Shown here: in pieces, positions 1 to 9,716 of the stretch
Numbering within the stretch: the first letter of the stretch is position 1
Layout of the letters: every line of letters begins with the position of its first letter
DNA from: Halorubrum sp. JWXQ-INN 858
GTDB taxonomy: Archaea; Halobacteriota; Halobacteria; Halobacteriales; Haloferacaceae
Assembly: GCF_009806985.1 (NCBI RefSeq)
Contig: NZ_WUAX01000008.1
Location: 308,115-372,114 of the forward strand
DNA length: 64,000 bases
Direction of reading: 5' to 3'
The notes under the pieces: generated by a model
The model's database searches: none
What the model was told of the DNA's origin: nothing
Seen by the model: the letters and a program-made list of their open reading frames with translations, nothing else
Made by a program: the position numbers and the translations under genes

Positions 1-964
1 GCGCCGGGAGTCCCGCCTCGATCTCCTCACGGCGGTCCTCCAACCACTCCGGGAGAACGAGCCGCTCGCCCAGCTCGTCGAGCGGTTCGTCGACGTCGTA
101 TCCGGGCTCCTTCGTGGCGAACTCGAACAGCACGCCGCCGTGGGTCCGGGCGTACACCGAGCGGAACCACTTGCGGTCGATCACCTCGGACGGTCGGAGC
201 CCGTGGTCCCCGAGCAGGTCCCGCCACGCGGCCTGCTCCGCGTCCGTCACCCGGTAGGCGACGTGGTGAACCGTGCCGGCACCGGGGACGCCCTGCGGAA
301 GCCCGGACCCGGTGACGACGTCGACGACGAAGCCGAGGTCGCCGGTCGTCTCGAACCGTCGGCGGGAGGTCCCGTCCGCGTCGCCCACGGTCGCGCCCGC
401 CACGCCCCGCGCGGGCTCGGTACCGGCTTCCTCGTACCCCATCGCCTCGAGCAGCCGAACGGTCGGGCCGGGGTCGGGGAGCGCCAGCTCGACGCCGAAG
501 AACCCACGTATCGCGTGCGCGGTCGGGACGGGGCCCGCCGGCGGATCGCCCGCGGGAGCGTCCTCCCGACCCACCAGCTCCAGGGGGAGCCCGTCGGGGT
601 CCGTGAAGGCGACGACGGAGTCGCCGAACCGTTCGACGCGTCGCGTGTCCACGCCGTGCTCCGCGAGCCGGTCCACCCAGTAATCGATGGCGCTCGCCGG
701 GACCGTGAACGACACCGTCGACGCCTGTCCCGCGCCGGGCTGTCCCGCCCGCGTCCCCGTGTAGGGGAAGAAGGTCATGCTGGTTCCCGGGTTGCCGGCG
801 TGATCGGCGTAAAACAGGTGGTAGACGCCGACGTCGTCCTGATTGACGCTCCGCTTCACGAGCCGGAGCCCGAGGACATCGGTGTAGAAGGCGTGGTTCT
901 CCGTGGGATCGCTCGCGATGGCGGTCACGTGGTGGATCCCCGGCGTGGAAAGCGCGTCGGTCAT
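1..964 (-). CDS. VOC-family ring-cleaving dioxygenase-like protein (3' end missing)
   Basis: Partial gene: translation starts at the ATG at 964 and runs off the left edge after about 321 codons, close to the full family length. Two vicinal-oxygen-chelate modules are visible. Seen: His-His-Val-Thr near residue 11 opens the first module, His-His-Val-Ala-Tyr opens the second, and Leu-Phe-Glu-Phe-Ala-Thr closes it. These are the likely Fe(II) ligands of the PcpA/LinE/MhqO-like type I extradiol dioxygenases, which open hydroquinone or related rings. Substrate cannot be read from sequence. It stands alone here, transcribed leftward, 91 bp from the end of moaC. Many haloarchaeal paralogues are annotated only as VOC family protein, so the ring-cleavage call is family-level. 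Confidence 0.85.
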   Translation of the reverse strand, partial: MTDALSTPGIHHVTAIASDPTENHAFYTDVLGLRLVKRSVNQDDVGVYHLFYADHAGNPGTSMTFFPYTGTRAGQPGAGQASTVSFTVPASAIDYWVDRLAEHGVDTRRVERFGDSVVAFTDPDGLPLELVGREDAPAGDPPAGPVPTAHAIRGFFGVELALPDPGPTVRLLEAMGYEEAGTEPARGVAGATVGDADGTSRRRFETTGDLGFVVDVVTGSGLPQGVPGAGTVHHVAYRVTDAEQAAWRDLLGDHGLRPSEVIDRKWFRSVYARTHGGVLFEFATKEPGYDVDEPLDELGERLVLPEWLEDRREEIEAGLPA

Positions 965-1055
965 GCCTCCGCTACGGGGCCCGGACACTTATCGACCCGT
1001 GGACGTCAGGGGTATCACGTGACGCGAGGGTTACCCGAGGGATCCCAGCGGGCGA

Positions 1056-1610
1056 CTACTCGACTTCGGCCTTCTCCTTCGTGACGACTTCGACGTCGGT
1101 GATCCGGGTGTCGGGGTAGCCGCCGTCGGCGTCCTTCTCGGCCGCCTTCACCATGTCCCACACCACGTTGAGCCCGGTCGTCACGCCCTCGAGCGCCTCC
1201 ATCTCGCAGCCGGTCTTGCCGGTCGTTTCGACGGCGACCTCCAGGCGAACCCGATCGTCCGCGACCGCGAAGTCGGTGTCGACGTTCGTGATCGGGATCT
1301 GGTGGCACATCGGGATCGTCTCCCAGGTGTGTTTCACCGCCCCGATCGCGCCGATCCGGGCGGTCGCGAGGACGTCCCCCTTCCCGATCTCGTCGGCGCG
1401 GATCGCGTCGATCGTCGACCGGGTCAGCCGGATCTCTCCGCGGGCGACGGCGCGGCGCTTCGAGTCCGGCTTCGATCCCACGTCGACCATCCGCACCGCA
1501 CCGTCGGCGTCCGTATGCGTCAGGTCGTCGGTCGCGCCGCCGGCAGTCGTTCCTTCGGCGGTCGCGTCGTCCGCGACGGGGCCGTCGTCGTTCGGGTCCT
1601 CCTCAGACAT
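1056..1610 (-). CDS. moaC: cyclic pyranopterin monophosphate synthase MoaC
   Basis: Catalyses the second step of molybdenum-cofactor synthesis, turning 3',8-cyclo-GTP (made by MoaA) into cyclic pyranopterin monophosphate. The 184-residue protein carries the family signatures: MVDVGSK at 41-47, MCHQIPIT at 101-108 and GCEMEALEGV at 134-143, followed by the conserved Lys/Asp-containing helix near 156-160. The first 38 residues are an acidic Asp/Glu/Ala/Thr-rich tail, a common haloarchaeal extension. The start ATG lies inside the 3' end of nnr (8-bp overlap), which implies cotranscription and coupled translation. Confidence in function is high. Confidence 0.97.
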   Translation of the reverse strand: MSEEDPNDDGPVADDATAEGTTAGGATDDLTHTDADGAVRMVDVGSKPDSKRRAVARGEIRLTRSTIDAIRADEIGKGDVLATARIGAIGAVKHTWETIPMCHQIPITNVDTDFAVADDRVRLEVAVETTGKTGCEMEALEGVTTGLNVVWDMVKAAEKDADGGYPDTRITDVEVVTKEKAEVE

Positions 1611-3057
1611 CCTTATAAATCGCGTGCGGGAGCCGATCGATTAAGTCCGTCGCCACGAGGCCGTACCCCCGCTCGGCGACCACGGCGTCGCCCGCCCGGC
1701 CGGTCACGTACGCGCCGACGGCCGCGGCCTGGAACGGGGGCGAGACGGCGGCGAGCCCGCCGACCGTCCCGGCCAGCACGTCCCCGGTGCCACCGACGGT
1801 CATCCCGGGGTTACCGGTGCGGTTGAGCCGGACGTCGGTCCCGTCGGCGATCACGTCGTACGCCCCCTTCACGAGCAGCGTATGGCTGATCTCAGCCGCG
1901 AACGCGTCGACCAGGTCGGCGCGCTCGTCGGGGTCGGCGGCCGTCTCCCCGCCCATCCCCCGCAGCTCGCCCTGGTGGGGCGTACAGATCAGCTCCGCTT
2001 CCGTCTCCACCGTCGGGACGACCTGGAGCGCGTCGGCGTCGACGACCGCCCGGCCGTCGAACCCCGCGAGGAACCGACGAACGAACTCCAGGGTGCCGTC
2101 CGCGTCGCCGAGCCCCGGACCGAGCACGACGACGTCGTGTCGCTCCGCCAGCGCGGACACCGCGTCGAGGTGGCCGGGCGCGATCCGGTCGCCGGGGACC
2201 TCGCGGACGATCAGGTCCGCCGAGAACCCCTGCACCTCGCGGGCGATCGACGAGGGACAGGCGACCCGAACGAGGTCCGCGCCGGCCCGCAGCGCCGCGC
2301 GTGCGGAGAGCGTCGGCGCCCCCGTGTAGGGGCCCCCGCCGACGACGAGGACCTCGCCGTTGTCCCCCTTGTGCGAGTCCGGGTCCCGGGTGATCCCGAG
2401 GAGGTCGCCGGGGCCGGTGAACCGCTCCGCGGCGGCGGGGATCCCGATGTCGGCGACCGTGATCGTCGCGTCGAGCCCGTCGAGCCCGGGTTTGGCGTCG
2501 TGGAAGGTGACCACCCGGTCGGCCGGGACCGCGACCGCGTCGGGACCGCCAGTCCGCTTTCCGGTGTCGGCGTCGATCCCCGAGGGGACGTCGACGGCGA
2601 CGACGGTCGCGCCGGCGTCGCGCGCGGCGGCGATCGCCGCCGCGGCGGTCCGTTCCGGCTCGCGGAGCGGGCCGGAGACGCCCGTCCCGAGCATCGCGTC
2701 GACGACGACGTCGGGGCTCCCGAGCGCGAGGTCGGCGGCGTCGGCGACGGCCTCGACGGGTACCTCGGCGCGCTCCAGCGCCCGCCAGTTCTCGCGGGCG
2801 ATGTCCGTCGCGATCGACTCGGGGCGGCCGAGGAGGTGGACGGAGACGTCGTAGGCGGCGAGGAAGCGGGCCGCGACGAAACCGTCGCCCCCGTTGTTGC
2901 CGCGGCCGCAGACGATCGCTACCGAGGCCCCGGTCTCGGCGACCGCCCGGACCTCGCGGGCGACCGCGTTGCCCGACGACTCCATCAGCTGCTTGCGCGG
3001 AACGCCGAGCGCGGCCGCGTTGGCGTCGACCGCGGCCATCCGGTCGGACGTGATCAT
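1603..3057 (-). CDS. nnr: bifunctional NAD(P)H-hydrate epimerase / ADP-dependent (S)-NAD(P)H-hydrate dehydratase
   Basis: Repairs hydrated NADH/NADPH. The N-terminal YjeF_N half (about 1-215) epimerises NAD(P)HX; it shows the Gly-rich motif GRGNNGGDG at 51-59 and a conserved Asp in VVDAMLGTGVSG. The C-terminal ribokinase-like half (about 230-484) dehydrates the S form using ADP; it shows a VVGGGPYTGAP segment, CTPHQGE and GGTGDVLAGT, the last containing the catalytic Asp. The length of 484 residues fits the fused prokaryotic enzyme. It is the first gene of a pair with moaC. The spacer upstream (3058-3185) holds degenerate GTCGGTCGGGCG-like repeats. Confidence 0.95.
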   Translation of the reverse strand: MITSDRMAAVDANAAALGVPRKQLMESSGNAVAREVRAVAETGASVAIVCGRGNNGGDGFVAARFLAAYDVSVHLLGRPESIATDIARENWRALERAEVPVEAVADAADLALGSPDVVVDAMLGTGVSGPLREPERTAAAAIAAARDAGATVVAVDVPSGIDADTGKRTGGPDAVAVPADRVVTFHDAKPGLDGLDATITVADIGIPAAAERFTGPGDLLGITRDPDSHKGDNGEVLVVGGGPYTGAPTLSARAALRAGADLVRVACPSSIAREVQGFSADLIVREVPGDRIAPGHLDAVSALAERHDVVVLGPGLGDADGTLEFVRRFLAGFDGRAVVDADALQVVPTVETEAELICTPHQGELRGMGGETAADPDERADLVDAFAAEISHTLLVKGAYDVIADGTDVRLNRTGNPGMTVGGTGDVLAGTVGGLAAVSPPFQAAAVGAYVTGRAGDAVVAERGYGLVATDLIDRLPHAIYKDV

Positions 3058-3185
3058 GAACGGCGGTTCGGCCGGCGAGGGATTAAGCGTGGGGGCGAGC
3101 GTCGGTCGGGCGTCGATCGGGCGTTTGTCGACCGTCGGCCGGGCGTTGGTCGATCGTCAGTCGGGCGCGGATGATTTATAAGCGA

Positions 3186-3986
3186 TCAGCGGTCCGTGTC
3201 CCCGTCCCGCAGTACCGCTCGCGCGAGCGCGGGCAGGACCTCGGTCACGTCGGCGCGGAGGTCGTACTCGGCGGTCCCGGAGTAGCGGGTGCGGTCGAGG
3301 TTGATCACGGCGAGGGAGCCGTCGCCAACGCGGCCCGGCAGCGACGCGGCGGGGTCGACCGTGAGCGACGAGCCCGCGGCGAGGAAGACGTCGCTGGCCG
3401 CCGCGAGCCGCCGCGCGCGACGCAGCGCGGCGGCGGGGAGCCGCTCGCCGAACAGCACGACGTCGGGCTTATAAACGCCACCACAGTCGCAGGTCGGCGG
3501 GAGCGCGCCGTCCCGCGCCCGGTCGCGTATCGGGCCGGCCTCGCGGGTCTCCCCGCACCGCGCACAGACCACGCGTGCGTTCGTCCCGTGCAGCTCGATC
3601 ACGTCGGCGGTGCCGGCCGCACCGTGGAGCCCGTCGGTGTTCTGGGTGATCACGGCGTCGAGGACGCCCGCCTCGACGAGGGCCGCCAGCGCGTCGTGTG
3701 CGGGGTTCGGCTCGGCACCCCCGTCGGGCTCCATGCGGTCGTACAGGACGAGACGGTCGCGCCAGAAGCCCGCGGGGTCCCGCTCGAACCGGGAGACGTG
3801 GAAGTCCACCTCGTCGAAGGCGTCGCCCCAGATCCCGCCCTCGCCGCGGAACGTCGGGATTCCGGACGCTGCCGACAGCCCGGCCCCGGTGAGCGCGACG
3901 GCCCGATCCGCCGCCCGGAGCTCGGCGGCGAGGTCCTCGATAGTCGCGGCGTCTTCGAGGTCGGTGGGAGCGTCGGCGTCGGTCAC
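3186..3986 (-). CDS. NAD-dependent protein deacylase, Sir2 family
   Basis: Sirtuin of 266 residues; removes acyl groups from protein lysines using NAD+, producing nicotinamide and O-acyl-ADP-ribose. Seen: the NAD-binding GAGLSAASGIPTFRG at 34-48, TQNTDGLH at 114-121, catalytic His133 in ELHG, and a zinc site of two Cys pairs (141/144 and 166/168). The second Cys pair is C-x-C rather than C-x2-C, a small departure from the canonical spacing. It is the only complete gene between the nnr-moaC unit and the fatty-acid genes, and is separated from nnr by a 128-bp spacer. Substrate range (deacetylase or longer acyl) is not readable. Confidence 0.93.
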   Translation of the reverse strand: MTDADAPTDLEDAATIEDLAAELRAADRAVALTGAGLSAASGIPTFRGEGGIWGDAFDEVDFHVSRFERDPAGFWRDRLVLYDRMEPDGGAEPNPAHDALAALVEAGVLDAVITQNTDGLHGAAGTADVIELHGTNARVVCARCGETREAGPIRDRARDGALPPTCDCGGVYKPDVVLFGERLPAAALRRARRLAAASDVFLAAGSSLTVDPAASLPGRVGDGSLAVINLDRTRYSGTAEYDLRADVTEVLPALARAVLRDGDTDR

Positions 3987-4035
3987 GACCGTTTCTCGGG
4001 CGCGGCGGGAGAAAAAGGGGTCGGCGGGTCGCGGC

Positions 4036-4850
4036 TCAGCGCCCTTCGAACTCGGGCTCGCGGTCCTCGAAGAACGCCGCGATCCCCTCCCGTTTGTCCT
4101 CGGTGTCGAACAGCGTCGTGAACAGCTCGGCCTCGTAGTCGATCCCGCCGTCCATCGGCATGCGGGCGCTGGCCTGTACCGCCCGTTTCGTGAACTCGAG
4201 CGCGACCGGGCTCTTCTCGGCGATCGTCCCCGCCAGCTCGTAGACGCGCTCGTCGAACGTCCCGTCGCCGTGGACCTCCTCGACGAGACCGATATCGGCG
4301 GCCTCCGTGGCGTCGATCAGCTCGCCCGACAGCGCGAGCTTCATCGCCTGTCCGGTGCCGACGAGTCGCGGGAGCCGCTGGGTGCCGCCGCCGCCCGGCA
4401 TGATCCCGAGGTTGATCTCGGGCTGGCCGATCTTCGCGCGCTCGTGGGCGATCCTGACGTCACACGCCTGCGCCAGCTCGCAGCCGCCGCCGAGCGCGTG
4501 GCCGTTCACGCGGGCGATGACGGGGATCGACGCGTCCGCGATCGTCTCGTAGATCCGCGGGCGCTCGCTTATGCGGCGCTGTTCGAGCCCGTCGCGGTCC
4601 GCGAACTCCGTGATGTCCGCGCCCGCGACGAACGCGCGCCCCTCGTCGTCGCCGGTGATCACGAGGACGCGGACCGCGTCGTCCGCCTCCGCCAGCGGGA
4701 CCGCAGCCATGAGCTCAGATCGCACGGTCGCGTTGAGGGCGTTCCGGGCGTCCGGCCGCGAGATGGCGACGGTCGCGACGCGGTCGGCCTCGCCGCCGAC
4801 GTCGACCCGGAGCGTCTCGTACTCGGCGTCCGCGAGCCGGTCAGGGTCGC

Positions 4851-4854
<4 letters not shown>
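4036..4854 (-). CDS. enoyl-CoA hydratase/isomerase family protein
   Basis: Crotonase-fold hydratase (272 residues) that adds water to 2-enoyl-CoA in beta-oxidation. Both catalytic glutamates of classical hydratases are present: Glu126 in GGGCELAQACD and Glu146 in GQPEINLG, followed by a PGGGGTQRL loop; AGADI near 77-81 forms the oxyanion region. I chose the GTG at 4854 because its first bases overlap the stop of the upstream dehydrogenase (GTGA, 4 bp), implying translational coupling, and the protein then has normal family length. It acts directly before the dehydrogenase encoded upstream. Confidence 0.93.
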
Positions 4855-5738
<884 letters not shown>

Positions 5739-5785
5739 GGGTAATGTTCTCAAGGTGAGCGGCAAAACCGTTTCGAAGCGGGGAC

Positions 5786-5873
5786 GGAAGCGGCGGCAAG
5801 AGAGGATGGAAGCGGCGGCAAGAGAGGATGGAAGCGGCGGCAAGAGAGGATGGAAGCGGCAGCAAGGGAGGAC
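5786..5873. repeat. tandem repeat, 22-bp unit x 4
   Basis: Four head-to-tail copies of a 22-bp unit beginning GGAAGCGGCGGCAAG; the first three are identical and the fourth differs at a few positions. They lie in the divergent promoter region between the hydroxyacyl-CoA dehydrogenase and thiolase genes. No coding potential is credible. Confidence 0.95.
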
Positions 5874-5960
5874 GGAGCTCCGACAAAAGGTGGTGGACGG
5901 CGAGATCGGCGCCGGCCCGATATGTGGGACGGTACCGGGGGGCGTCGGTGACGGAACTGC

Positions 5961-5967
5961 TTTATCC
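5961..5967 (+). promoter_or_regulatory. TATA box of the thiolase operon
   Basis: TTTATCC lies about 28 bp upstream of the thiolase ATG, the spacing expected for a leaderless haloarchaeal transcript. Confidence 0.7.
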
Positions 5968-5991
5968 TCACCCCATCGATCGACAATATAG

Positions 5992-7161
5992 ATGACAGAA
6001 GTGTACGTTATCGGGGCGTCCCAGTCCGACTACGGGGCGTTCCCCGAGGAGTCGTACCGGTCGCTGTTCACGACCGCGTACGAGGGCGCGGTCGACGCCG
6101 TCGACGGGGATTTCGACGAATCGCTGATCGAGGAGGCGTACGTCGGCACGCTCGGCGTCGGCGGCCGCCAGCTCGGCCTGAGCGGCCCCGCAGTCACCGA
6201 ACACGTGGGGCTCCACGGCGTCTCGTGTACGCGCGTCGAGAACGCCTGCGCCGCGAGCGGGACCGCGCTCCGGCAGGCGACGCTCGCCGTCAAGTCCGGC
6301 GTCGTCGACGTCGCGCTCGCCGGCGGCTTCGAGGTCATGACCGACATGAGCGGCGAGCAGACCCGCTACTGGCTCGGCGTCAGCGGCGAGACCGAGTGGG
6401 AGCGGATGGCCGGCACGACGTTCGCCGGCGTGTACGCGCAGATGGCGGACGCGCACATGGCCGAACACGGCACCACCCGCGAGCAGCTCTCGCGCGTCGC
6501 CGTGAAGAACCACGCCAACGGCGCGAAGAACCCGCACGCACACCTCGGCTTCGAGTGCTCGCTGGAGGACGCGATGGCCGGCACTCCCGTCGCCGACCCG
6601 TTGAACCTCTACGACTGCTGTCCGACCTCCGACGGGGCCAGCGTCGCGATCGTCGCGAACGAGGAGGTCGCCCGCGAGCTCACGGAGAGCCCGGTTCGAG
6701 TCGCGGGGACCGGTCAGGCGAGCGCCCGGGTGGGGCTGTTCCAGCGGCCGACGCTCACCGGGGTCCCGGCGAGCCGGAAGGCGGCGGAACAGGCGTACGA
6801 GCAGGCGGGGATCGGCCCCGACGACGTCGACTTCGCGGAGGTCCACGACTGCTTTTCGATCGCCGAGCTGATGGCCTACGAGGACCTCGGCTTCTGTGCG
6901 CCCGGCGAGGCGGGGTCGTACATCGAGCGGGGCGCGACGGAGCCCGACGGCGAGCGTCCGGTCAACCTCTCTGGCGGGCTCAAATCGAAAGGACATCCCA
7001 TCGGGGCGACGGGGACGGGCCAGACCGTCGAGGTGTTCAAGCAGCTCCGCGGCGAGGCCGGCGGTCGACAGGTCGACGGGCTCGAGACCGGCCTCTCACA
7101 CAACGTGGGTGGCTCTGGCGGTGCCGCCGTCGTCACCGTCTACGAGGGGGGATGGGCATGA
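5992..7161 (+). CDS. thiolase family protein (acetyl-CoA acetyltransferase-like)
   Basis: Thiolase (389 residues) of the archaeal/SCP2-like branch. It would cleave 3-oxoacyl-CoA or condense acyl-CoAs. Seen: acyl-carrying Cys86 in ENACAASG, the EVHDCFSIAE segment, and GHPIGATGTGQ with the conserved His. At the C-terminal site, where bacterial thiolases have a CxG cysteine, the sequence is SHNVGGSGG, typical of this branch. It heads an operon with an HMG-CoA-synthase-like gene (4-bp overlap) and a DUF35 Zn-ribbon/OB protein, the arrangement known from archaeal thiolase complexes in which DUF35 bridges the two enzymes. Confidence 0.93.
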   Translation: MTEVYVIGASQSDYGAFPEESYRSLFTTAYEGAVDAVDGDFDESLIEEAYVGTLGVGGRQLGLSGPAVTEHVGLHGVSCTRVENACAASGTALRQATLAVKSGVVDVALAGGFEVMTDMSGEQTRYWLGVSGETEWERMAGTTFAGVYAQMADAHMAEHGTTREQLSRVAVKNHANGAKNPHAHLGFECSLEDAMAGTPVADPLNLYDCCPTSDGASVAIVANEEVARELTESPVRVAGTGQASARVGLFQRPTLTGVPASRKAAEQAYEQAGIGPDDVDFAEVHDCFSIAELMAYEDLGFCAPGEAGSYIERGATEPDGERPVNLSGGLKSKGHPIGATGTGQTVEVFKQLRGEAGGRQVDGLETGLSHNVGGSGGAAVVTVYEGGWA

Positions 7162-8141
7162 CCGGAACGGACGTCGCCGAGAAGAACGCGATCGCCGGGG
7201 TCGGCGTCTACACCCCGCGCTATCGGGTCGACGCCGAGACGTTCATCGAGGCGTGGGGCGGGTTCGAGGCGCGCGGCGTCGCCGCCAAGAGCGTCGCCGC
7301 GGGCGACGAGGACACCGTGACGATGGCCGCCGAGGCCGCCGAGCGCGCGCTCGCCGACGCCGACGTCGACCCCGAGTCGGTCACTGCGCTCCGCTTCGCG
7401 ACGACCACGCCGACCGTCGAGGAGTTCGACGTCGGCGCGACGCTCGCGGCGATCCTGGGGCTCCCGACGTCGGTCGCCGTGTCGGTGGACACGCAGTCGA
7501 CGGGCGCGGGAACGCGGGCGCTTCGGGCCGGCTTCGACGATGAAGGGACGACGCTCGTCGTCGCGAGCGACGCGCCGTTCGCGGCCCCCGACGACGCGGT
7601 CGACCACGCGGCCGGGGCCGGCGCGGTCGCGTTCCTCCTGACGGCCGAGGGCACGGTCGGGCTCCGGGAGGCGACGACGTACACCGAGGAGTTCCCCGGC
7701 ACGCGGTTCCGGGGCCACGGCTCGGCGACCGTCGAGCGATACGAGGCGACCGCCTACGAGCGCCACGCGTTCTCCGGGCCGATCGCGGCGGCGGTCGGGT
7801 CGCTCGACGACCCCGAGACCGCCGTCGCGCTGACGGCGCCCGACGGGAGCCTTCCACACCGGGCCGCACGCGCGCTCGACTTCGATGCCGACGTCTACCA
7901 CGCCGCGGACCGCTTCGGCGACCTCGGCGCGGCGAGCGCCCTCTTCGGGCTCGTGACCGCGTGGGACGACGGGGTCGACGCGGTCACCCTCGTCGGCTAC
8001 GGCGACGGGGCGACCGTCGACGCCCTCGTCCTCGACGGGCGGCTGGACGCGTCACTCGATCGGGAGACCGAGGCGATCGGCTACGCCGAGTACCTCAGGA
8101 AGCGCGGACACGTCGTCACGGACGACGGGGGTGTCAACTGA
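7158..8141 (+). CDS. HMG-CoA synthase-like protein lacking the catalytic Cys
   Basis: Thiolase-fold protein of 327 residues related to archaeal hydroxymethylglutaryl-CoA synthase. The N-terminus (IAGVGVYTPRYRV) and overall length fit the family. At the site where the active cysteine normally sits (pattern A-C-x-A-G-T), this protein reads S114-T115-G-A-G-T, so the acyl-accepting Cys is replaced by Thr. It probably cannot form an acyl-enzyme and may be a structural or substrate-binding partner of the thiolase. I chose the ATG at 7158, which overlaps the thiolase stop (ATGA) and is preceded by a G-rich stretch; an in-frame ATG at 7152 is the alternative. Its stop overlaps the start of the DUF35 gene. 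Confidence 0.85.
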   Translation: MTGTDVAEKNAIAGVGVYTPRYRVDAETFIEAWGGFEARGVAAKSVAAGDEDTVTMAAEAAERALADADVDPESVTALRFATTTPTVEEFDVGATLAAILGLPTSVAVSVDTQSTGAGTRALRAGFDDEGTTLVVASDAPFAAPDDAVDHAAGAGAVAFLLTAEGTVGLREATTYTEEFPGTRFRGHGSATVERYEATAYERHAFSGPIAAAVGSLDDPETAVALTAPDGSLPHRAARALDFDADVYHAADRFGDLGAASALFGLVTAWDDGVDAVTLVGYGDGATVDALVLDGRLDASLDRETEAIGYAEYLRKRGHVVTDDGGVN

Positions 8142-8560
8142 TGGGCGCGTACACGAGCGTGCCGACCTGGTGGAACCACAGCGACAGCCGCTACCGTCTC
8201 GTCTGTGGCGAGTGTCCGGAGTGCGGCGCGGTGAGCTTCCCGCCGAGCGGCGCGTGTACGGACTGTCACGAGCGCGTCGAGTTCGAGGAGTTCGAGCCCG
8301 AGGGCACGGGGACCGTCCTGTCCGTGACCGTCATCGAAGGCGGAGCCCCGCCGGAGTTCGCGTCGCTGCTCGCGACCGAGGACGCGATCGCCGTCGCCGT
8401 CGTCGAACTCGACGAGGGCGCGCGCCTCCCGGCGATGATGGCCGACTGTGACCCGCACGCCGTCGCACGCGGGGATCGCGTCGAACGCGTCGTCCGCCGG
8501 ATATACGAGCAGGAGGGCGTCGTCCGCTACGGCTCGAAGTTCAGGCCGGTTCGAGAGTAG
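8141..8560 (+). CDS. Zn-ribbon/OB-fold (DUF35) protein
   Basis: Small protein (139 residues): an N-terminal rubredoxin-like zinc ribbon with cysteines at 22, 25, 28, 39 and 42, then an OB-fold. In archaeal acetoacetyl-CoA thiolase/HMG-CoA synthase complexes the DUF35 subunit binds CoA and holds the two enzymes together; the same role is inferred here. The start ATG shares one base with the upstream stop (TGATG). It closes the three-gene operon and is followed by GGGTTTTTAAA, a plausible T-rich terminator. Confidence 0.92.
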   Translation: MGAYTSVPTWWNHSDSRYRLVCGECPECGAVSFPPSGACTDCHERVEFEEFEPEGTGTVLSVTVIEGGAPPEFASLLATEDAIAVAVVELDEGARLPAMMADCDPHAVARGDRVERVVRRIYEQEGVVRYGSKFRPVRE

Positions 8561-8669
8561 CTGCGGATCGGAACCGCCGACGGGGTTTTTAAATGTGCGA
8601 GATCGCTCCGAAGCCGACAGCGACGGCGACATCGGTCGGGAGTTGATGACGGCGACACCCCTAGCGGTC

Positions 8670-8740
8670 CCGGAGCGTATACATATATAACAGAAAGCAG
8701 ACTTATAATTCTTCTTTATATAATAAAAATTCGATAAAAT
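8670..8740. other. AT-rich island between convergent genes
   Basis: The 281-bp space between the DUF35 gene and the leftward-transcribed carboxymuconolactone-decarboxylase-family gene contains a markedly AT-rich stretch with several TATA-like strings (ATACATATATAA, TTATAAT, TTTATATAATAA). No open frame fits. It may be a terminator zone or promoters for an unannotated RNA. Confidence 0.5.
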
Positions 8741-8841
8741 CCCGTCGTTCGTGCGTCGCCGACCGGGGACGGGACGGAACCGGGGCGGCGGAACGCAACG
8801 GTTCCGGAGCGTTTCGAAAGGTCGTCGTCGCCCTGAGTCGG

Positions 8842-9399
8842 CTACGGGAGCGCCGGCGCGTCGGCGTCCGGGTGCATCTCGAAGGCGTTGAGGACCGTGG
8901 CGAGCATCCCGTAGTAGCCGAACGTGGCGACGAGCTCGGTCACGCCAGCCGTCCCGAACCGGTCGTGAACGGCGTCGAACGCGTCGTCCGAGACGCGGTT
9001 GTCGCCGAGGAGCTCGCGCCCGAACCGAACGACGGCCGCGTCGACTTCGCGGAGGCCCTCGAGCGGCTCGTCGTGGGCGATCGCGCGGATGGACCCCTCG
9101 TCGACGCCGGCCTCGCGAGCGATCGGCTCGTGGGCGGCGTACTCGTACGCACAGTCGTACGCGCGGGCGGTCGTGAGGATCGCGACCTCGCGGACCGGAT
9201 CGGGAAGCTCACTCTCGTATCGGACGTACGCACCGAGGTGGCCGACGCGGTCGGCGATCTCCGGGCTGTAGAGCAGGAGCCGGAACGGCCCCCTGACGCT
9301 CCCACGGCTCTCCTCGATCCGATCGAACCGATCGCGTTGACCCGCGGGGACCTGCTCTCGCGACGTTATCTCGGGCACTCGCGGCGTCCGTCGTGTCAT
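8842..9399 (-). CDS. carboxymuconolactone decarboxylase (AhpD-like) family protein
   Basis: All-helical CMD-fold protein of 185 residues. The family motif is present as REVAILTTARAYDCAYEY followed by AAHEPIAREAGV: a Cys, a Glu and a His in the usual order. There is a single Cys there rather than the AhpD Cys-x-x-Cys pair, so a peroxidase-like redox role is less likely than decarboxylase/hydrolase-like chemistry or an orphan role. The ATG at 9399 has a TATA-like TTATT 26-30 bp upstream (9425-9429, minus strand). It lies between the thiolase operon and the IclR gene, so a link with aromatic or organic-acid catabolism is plausible but unproven. Confidence 0.88.
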   Translation of the reverse strand: MTRRTPRVPEITSREQVPAGQRDRFDRIEESRGSVRGPFRLLLYSPEIADRVGHLGAYVRYESELPDPVREVAILTTARAYDCAYEYAAHEPIAREAGVDEGSIRAIAHDEPLEGLREVDAAVVRFGRELLGDNRVSDDAFDAVHDRFGTAGVTELVATFGYYGMLATVLNAFEMHPDADAPALP

Positions 9400-9716
9400 G
9401 TCGGCAGTCCGGTCGTCCTCGGGGAATAAGAACCCCCCTCTACTTCTCACTCGCTCCGTCCCGATCGATCCGACGGTCCGGTCCGACGGTCCGATCCAGT
9501 GTTCCGACGATCCGACGATCCGATCCAGTGATGGGGCGATCCACTCCCCGTCAACCGCGAATATGTTGAGATCTAAGTAAGAATCGGAAAAAGACAAATG
9601 AGTGAAAGCACTGTTGGCCGAGATCGTGAACGAGCCCGGCGTCGAACAAGGATTTACAATCATAGTACTGTAATTCCAGGAATACGCCGTGTTTCGCGGG
9701 CGCGTGCTGGCTCGCC
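9400..9716. other. intergenic region, no gene seen
   Basis: Contains the promoter of the upstream CMD-family gene, degenerate GATCCGACGGTCC-type repeats (about 9465-9530) and, at 9673-9683, the short palindrome ATTCC-A-GGAAT close to the 3' end of the IclR gene. No coding signal is visible. Confidence 0.6.
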
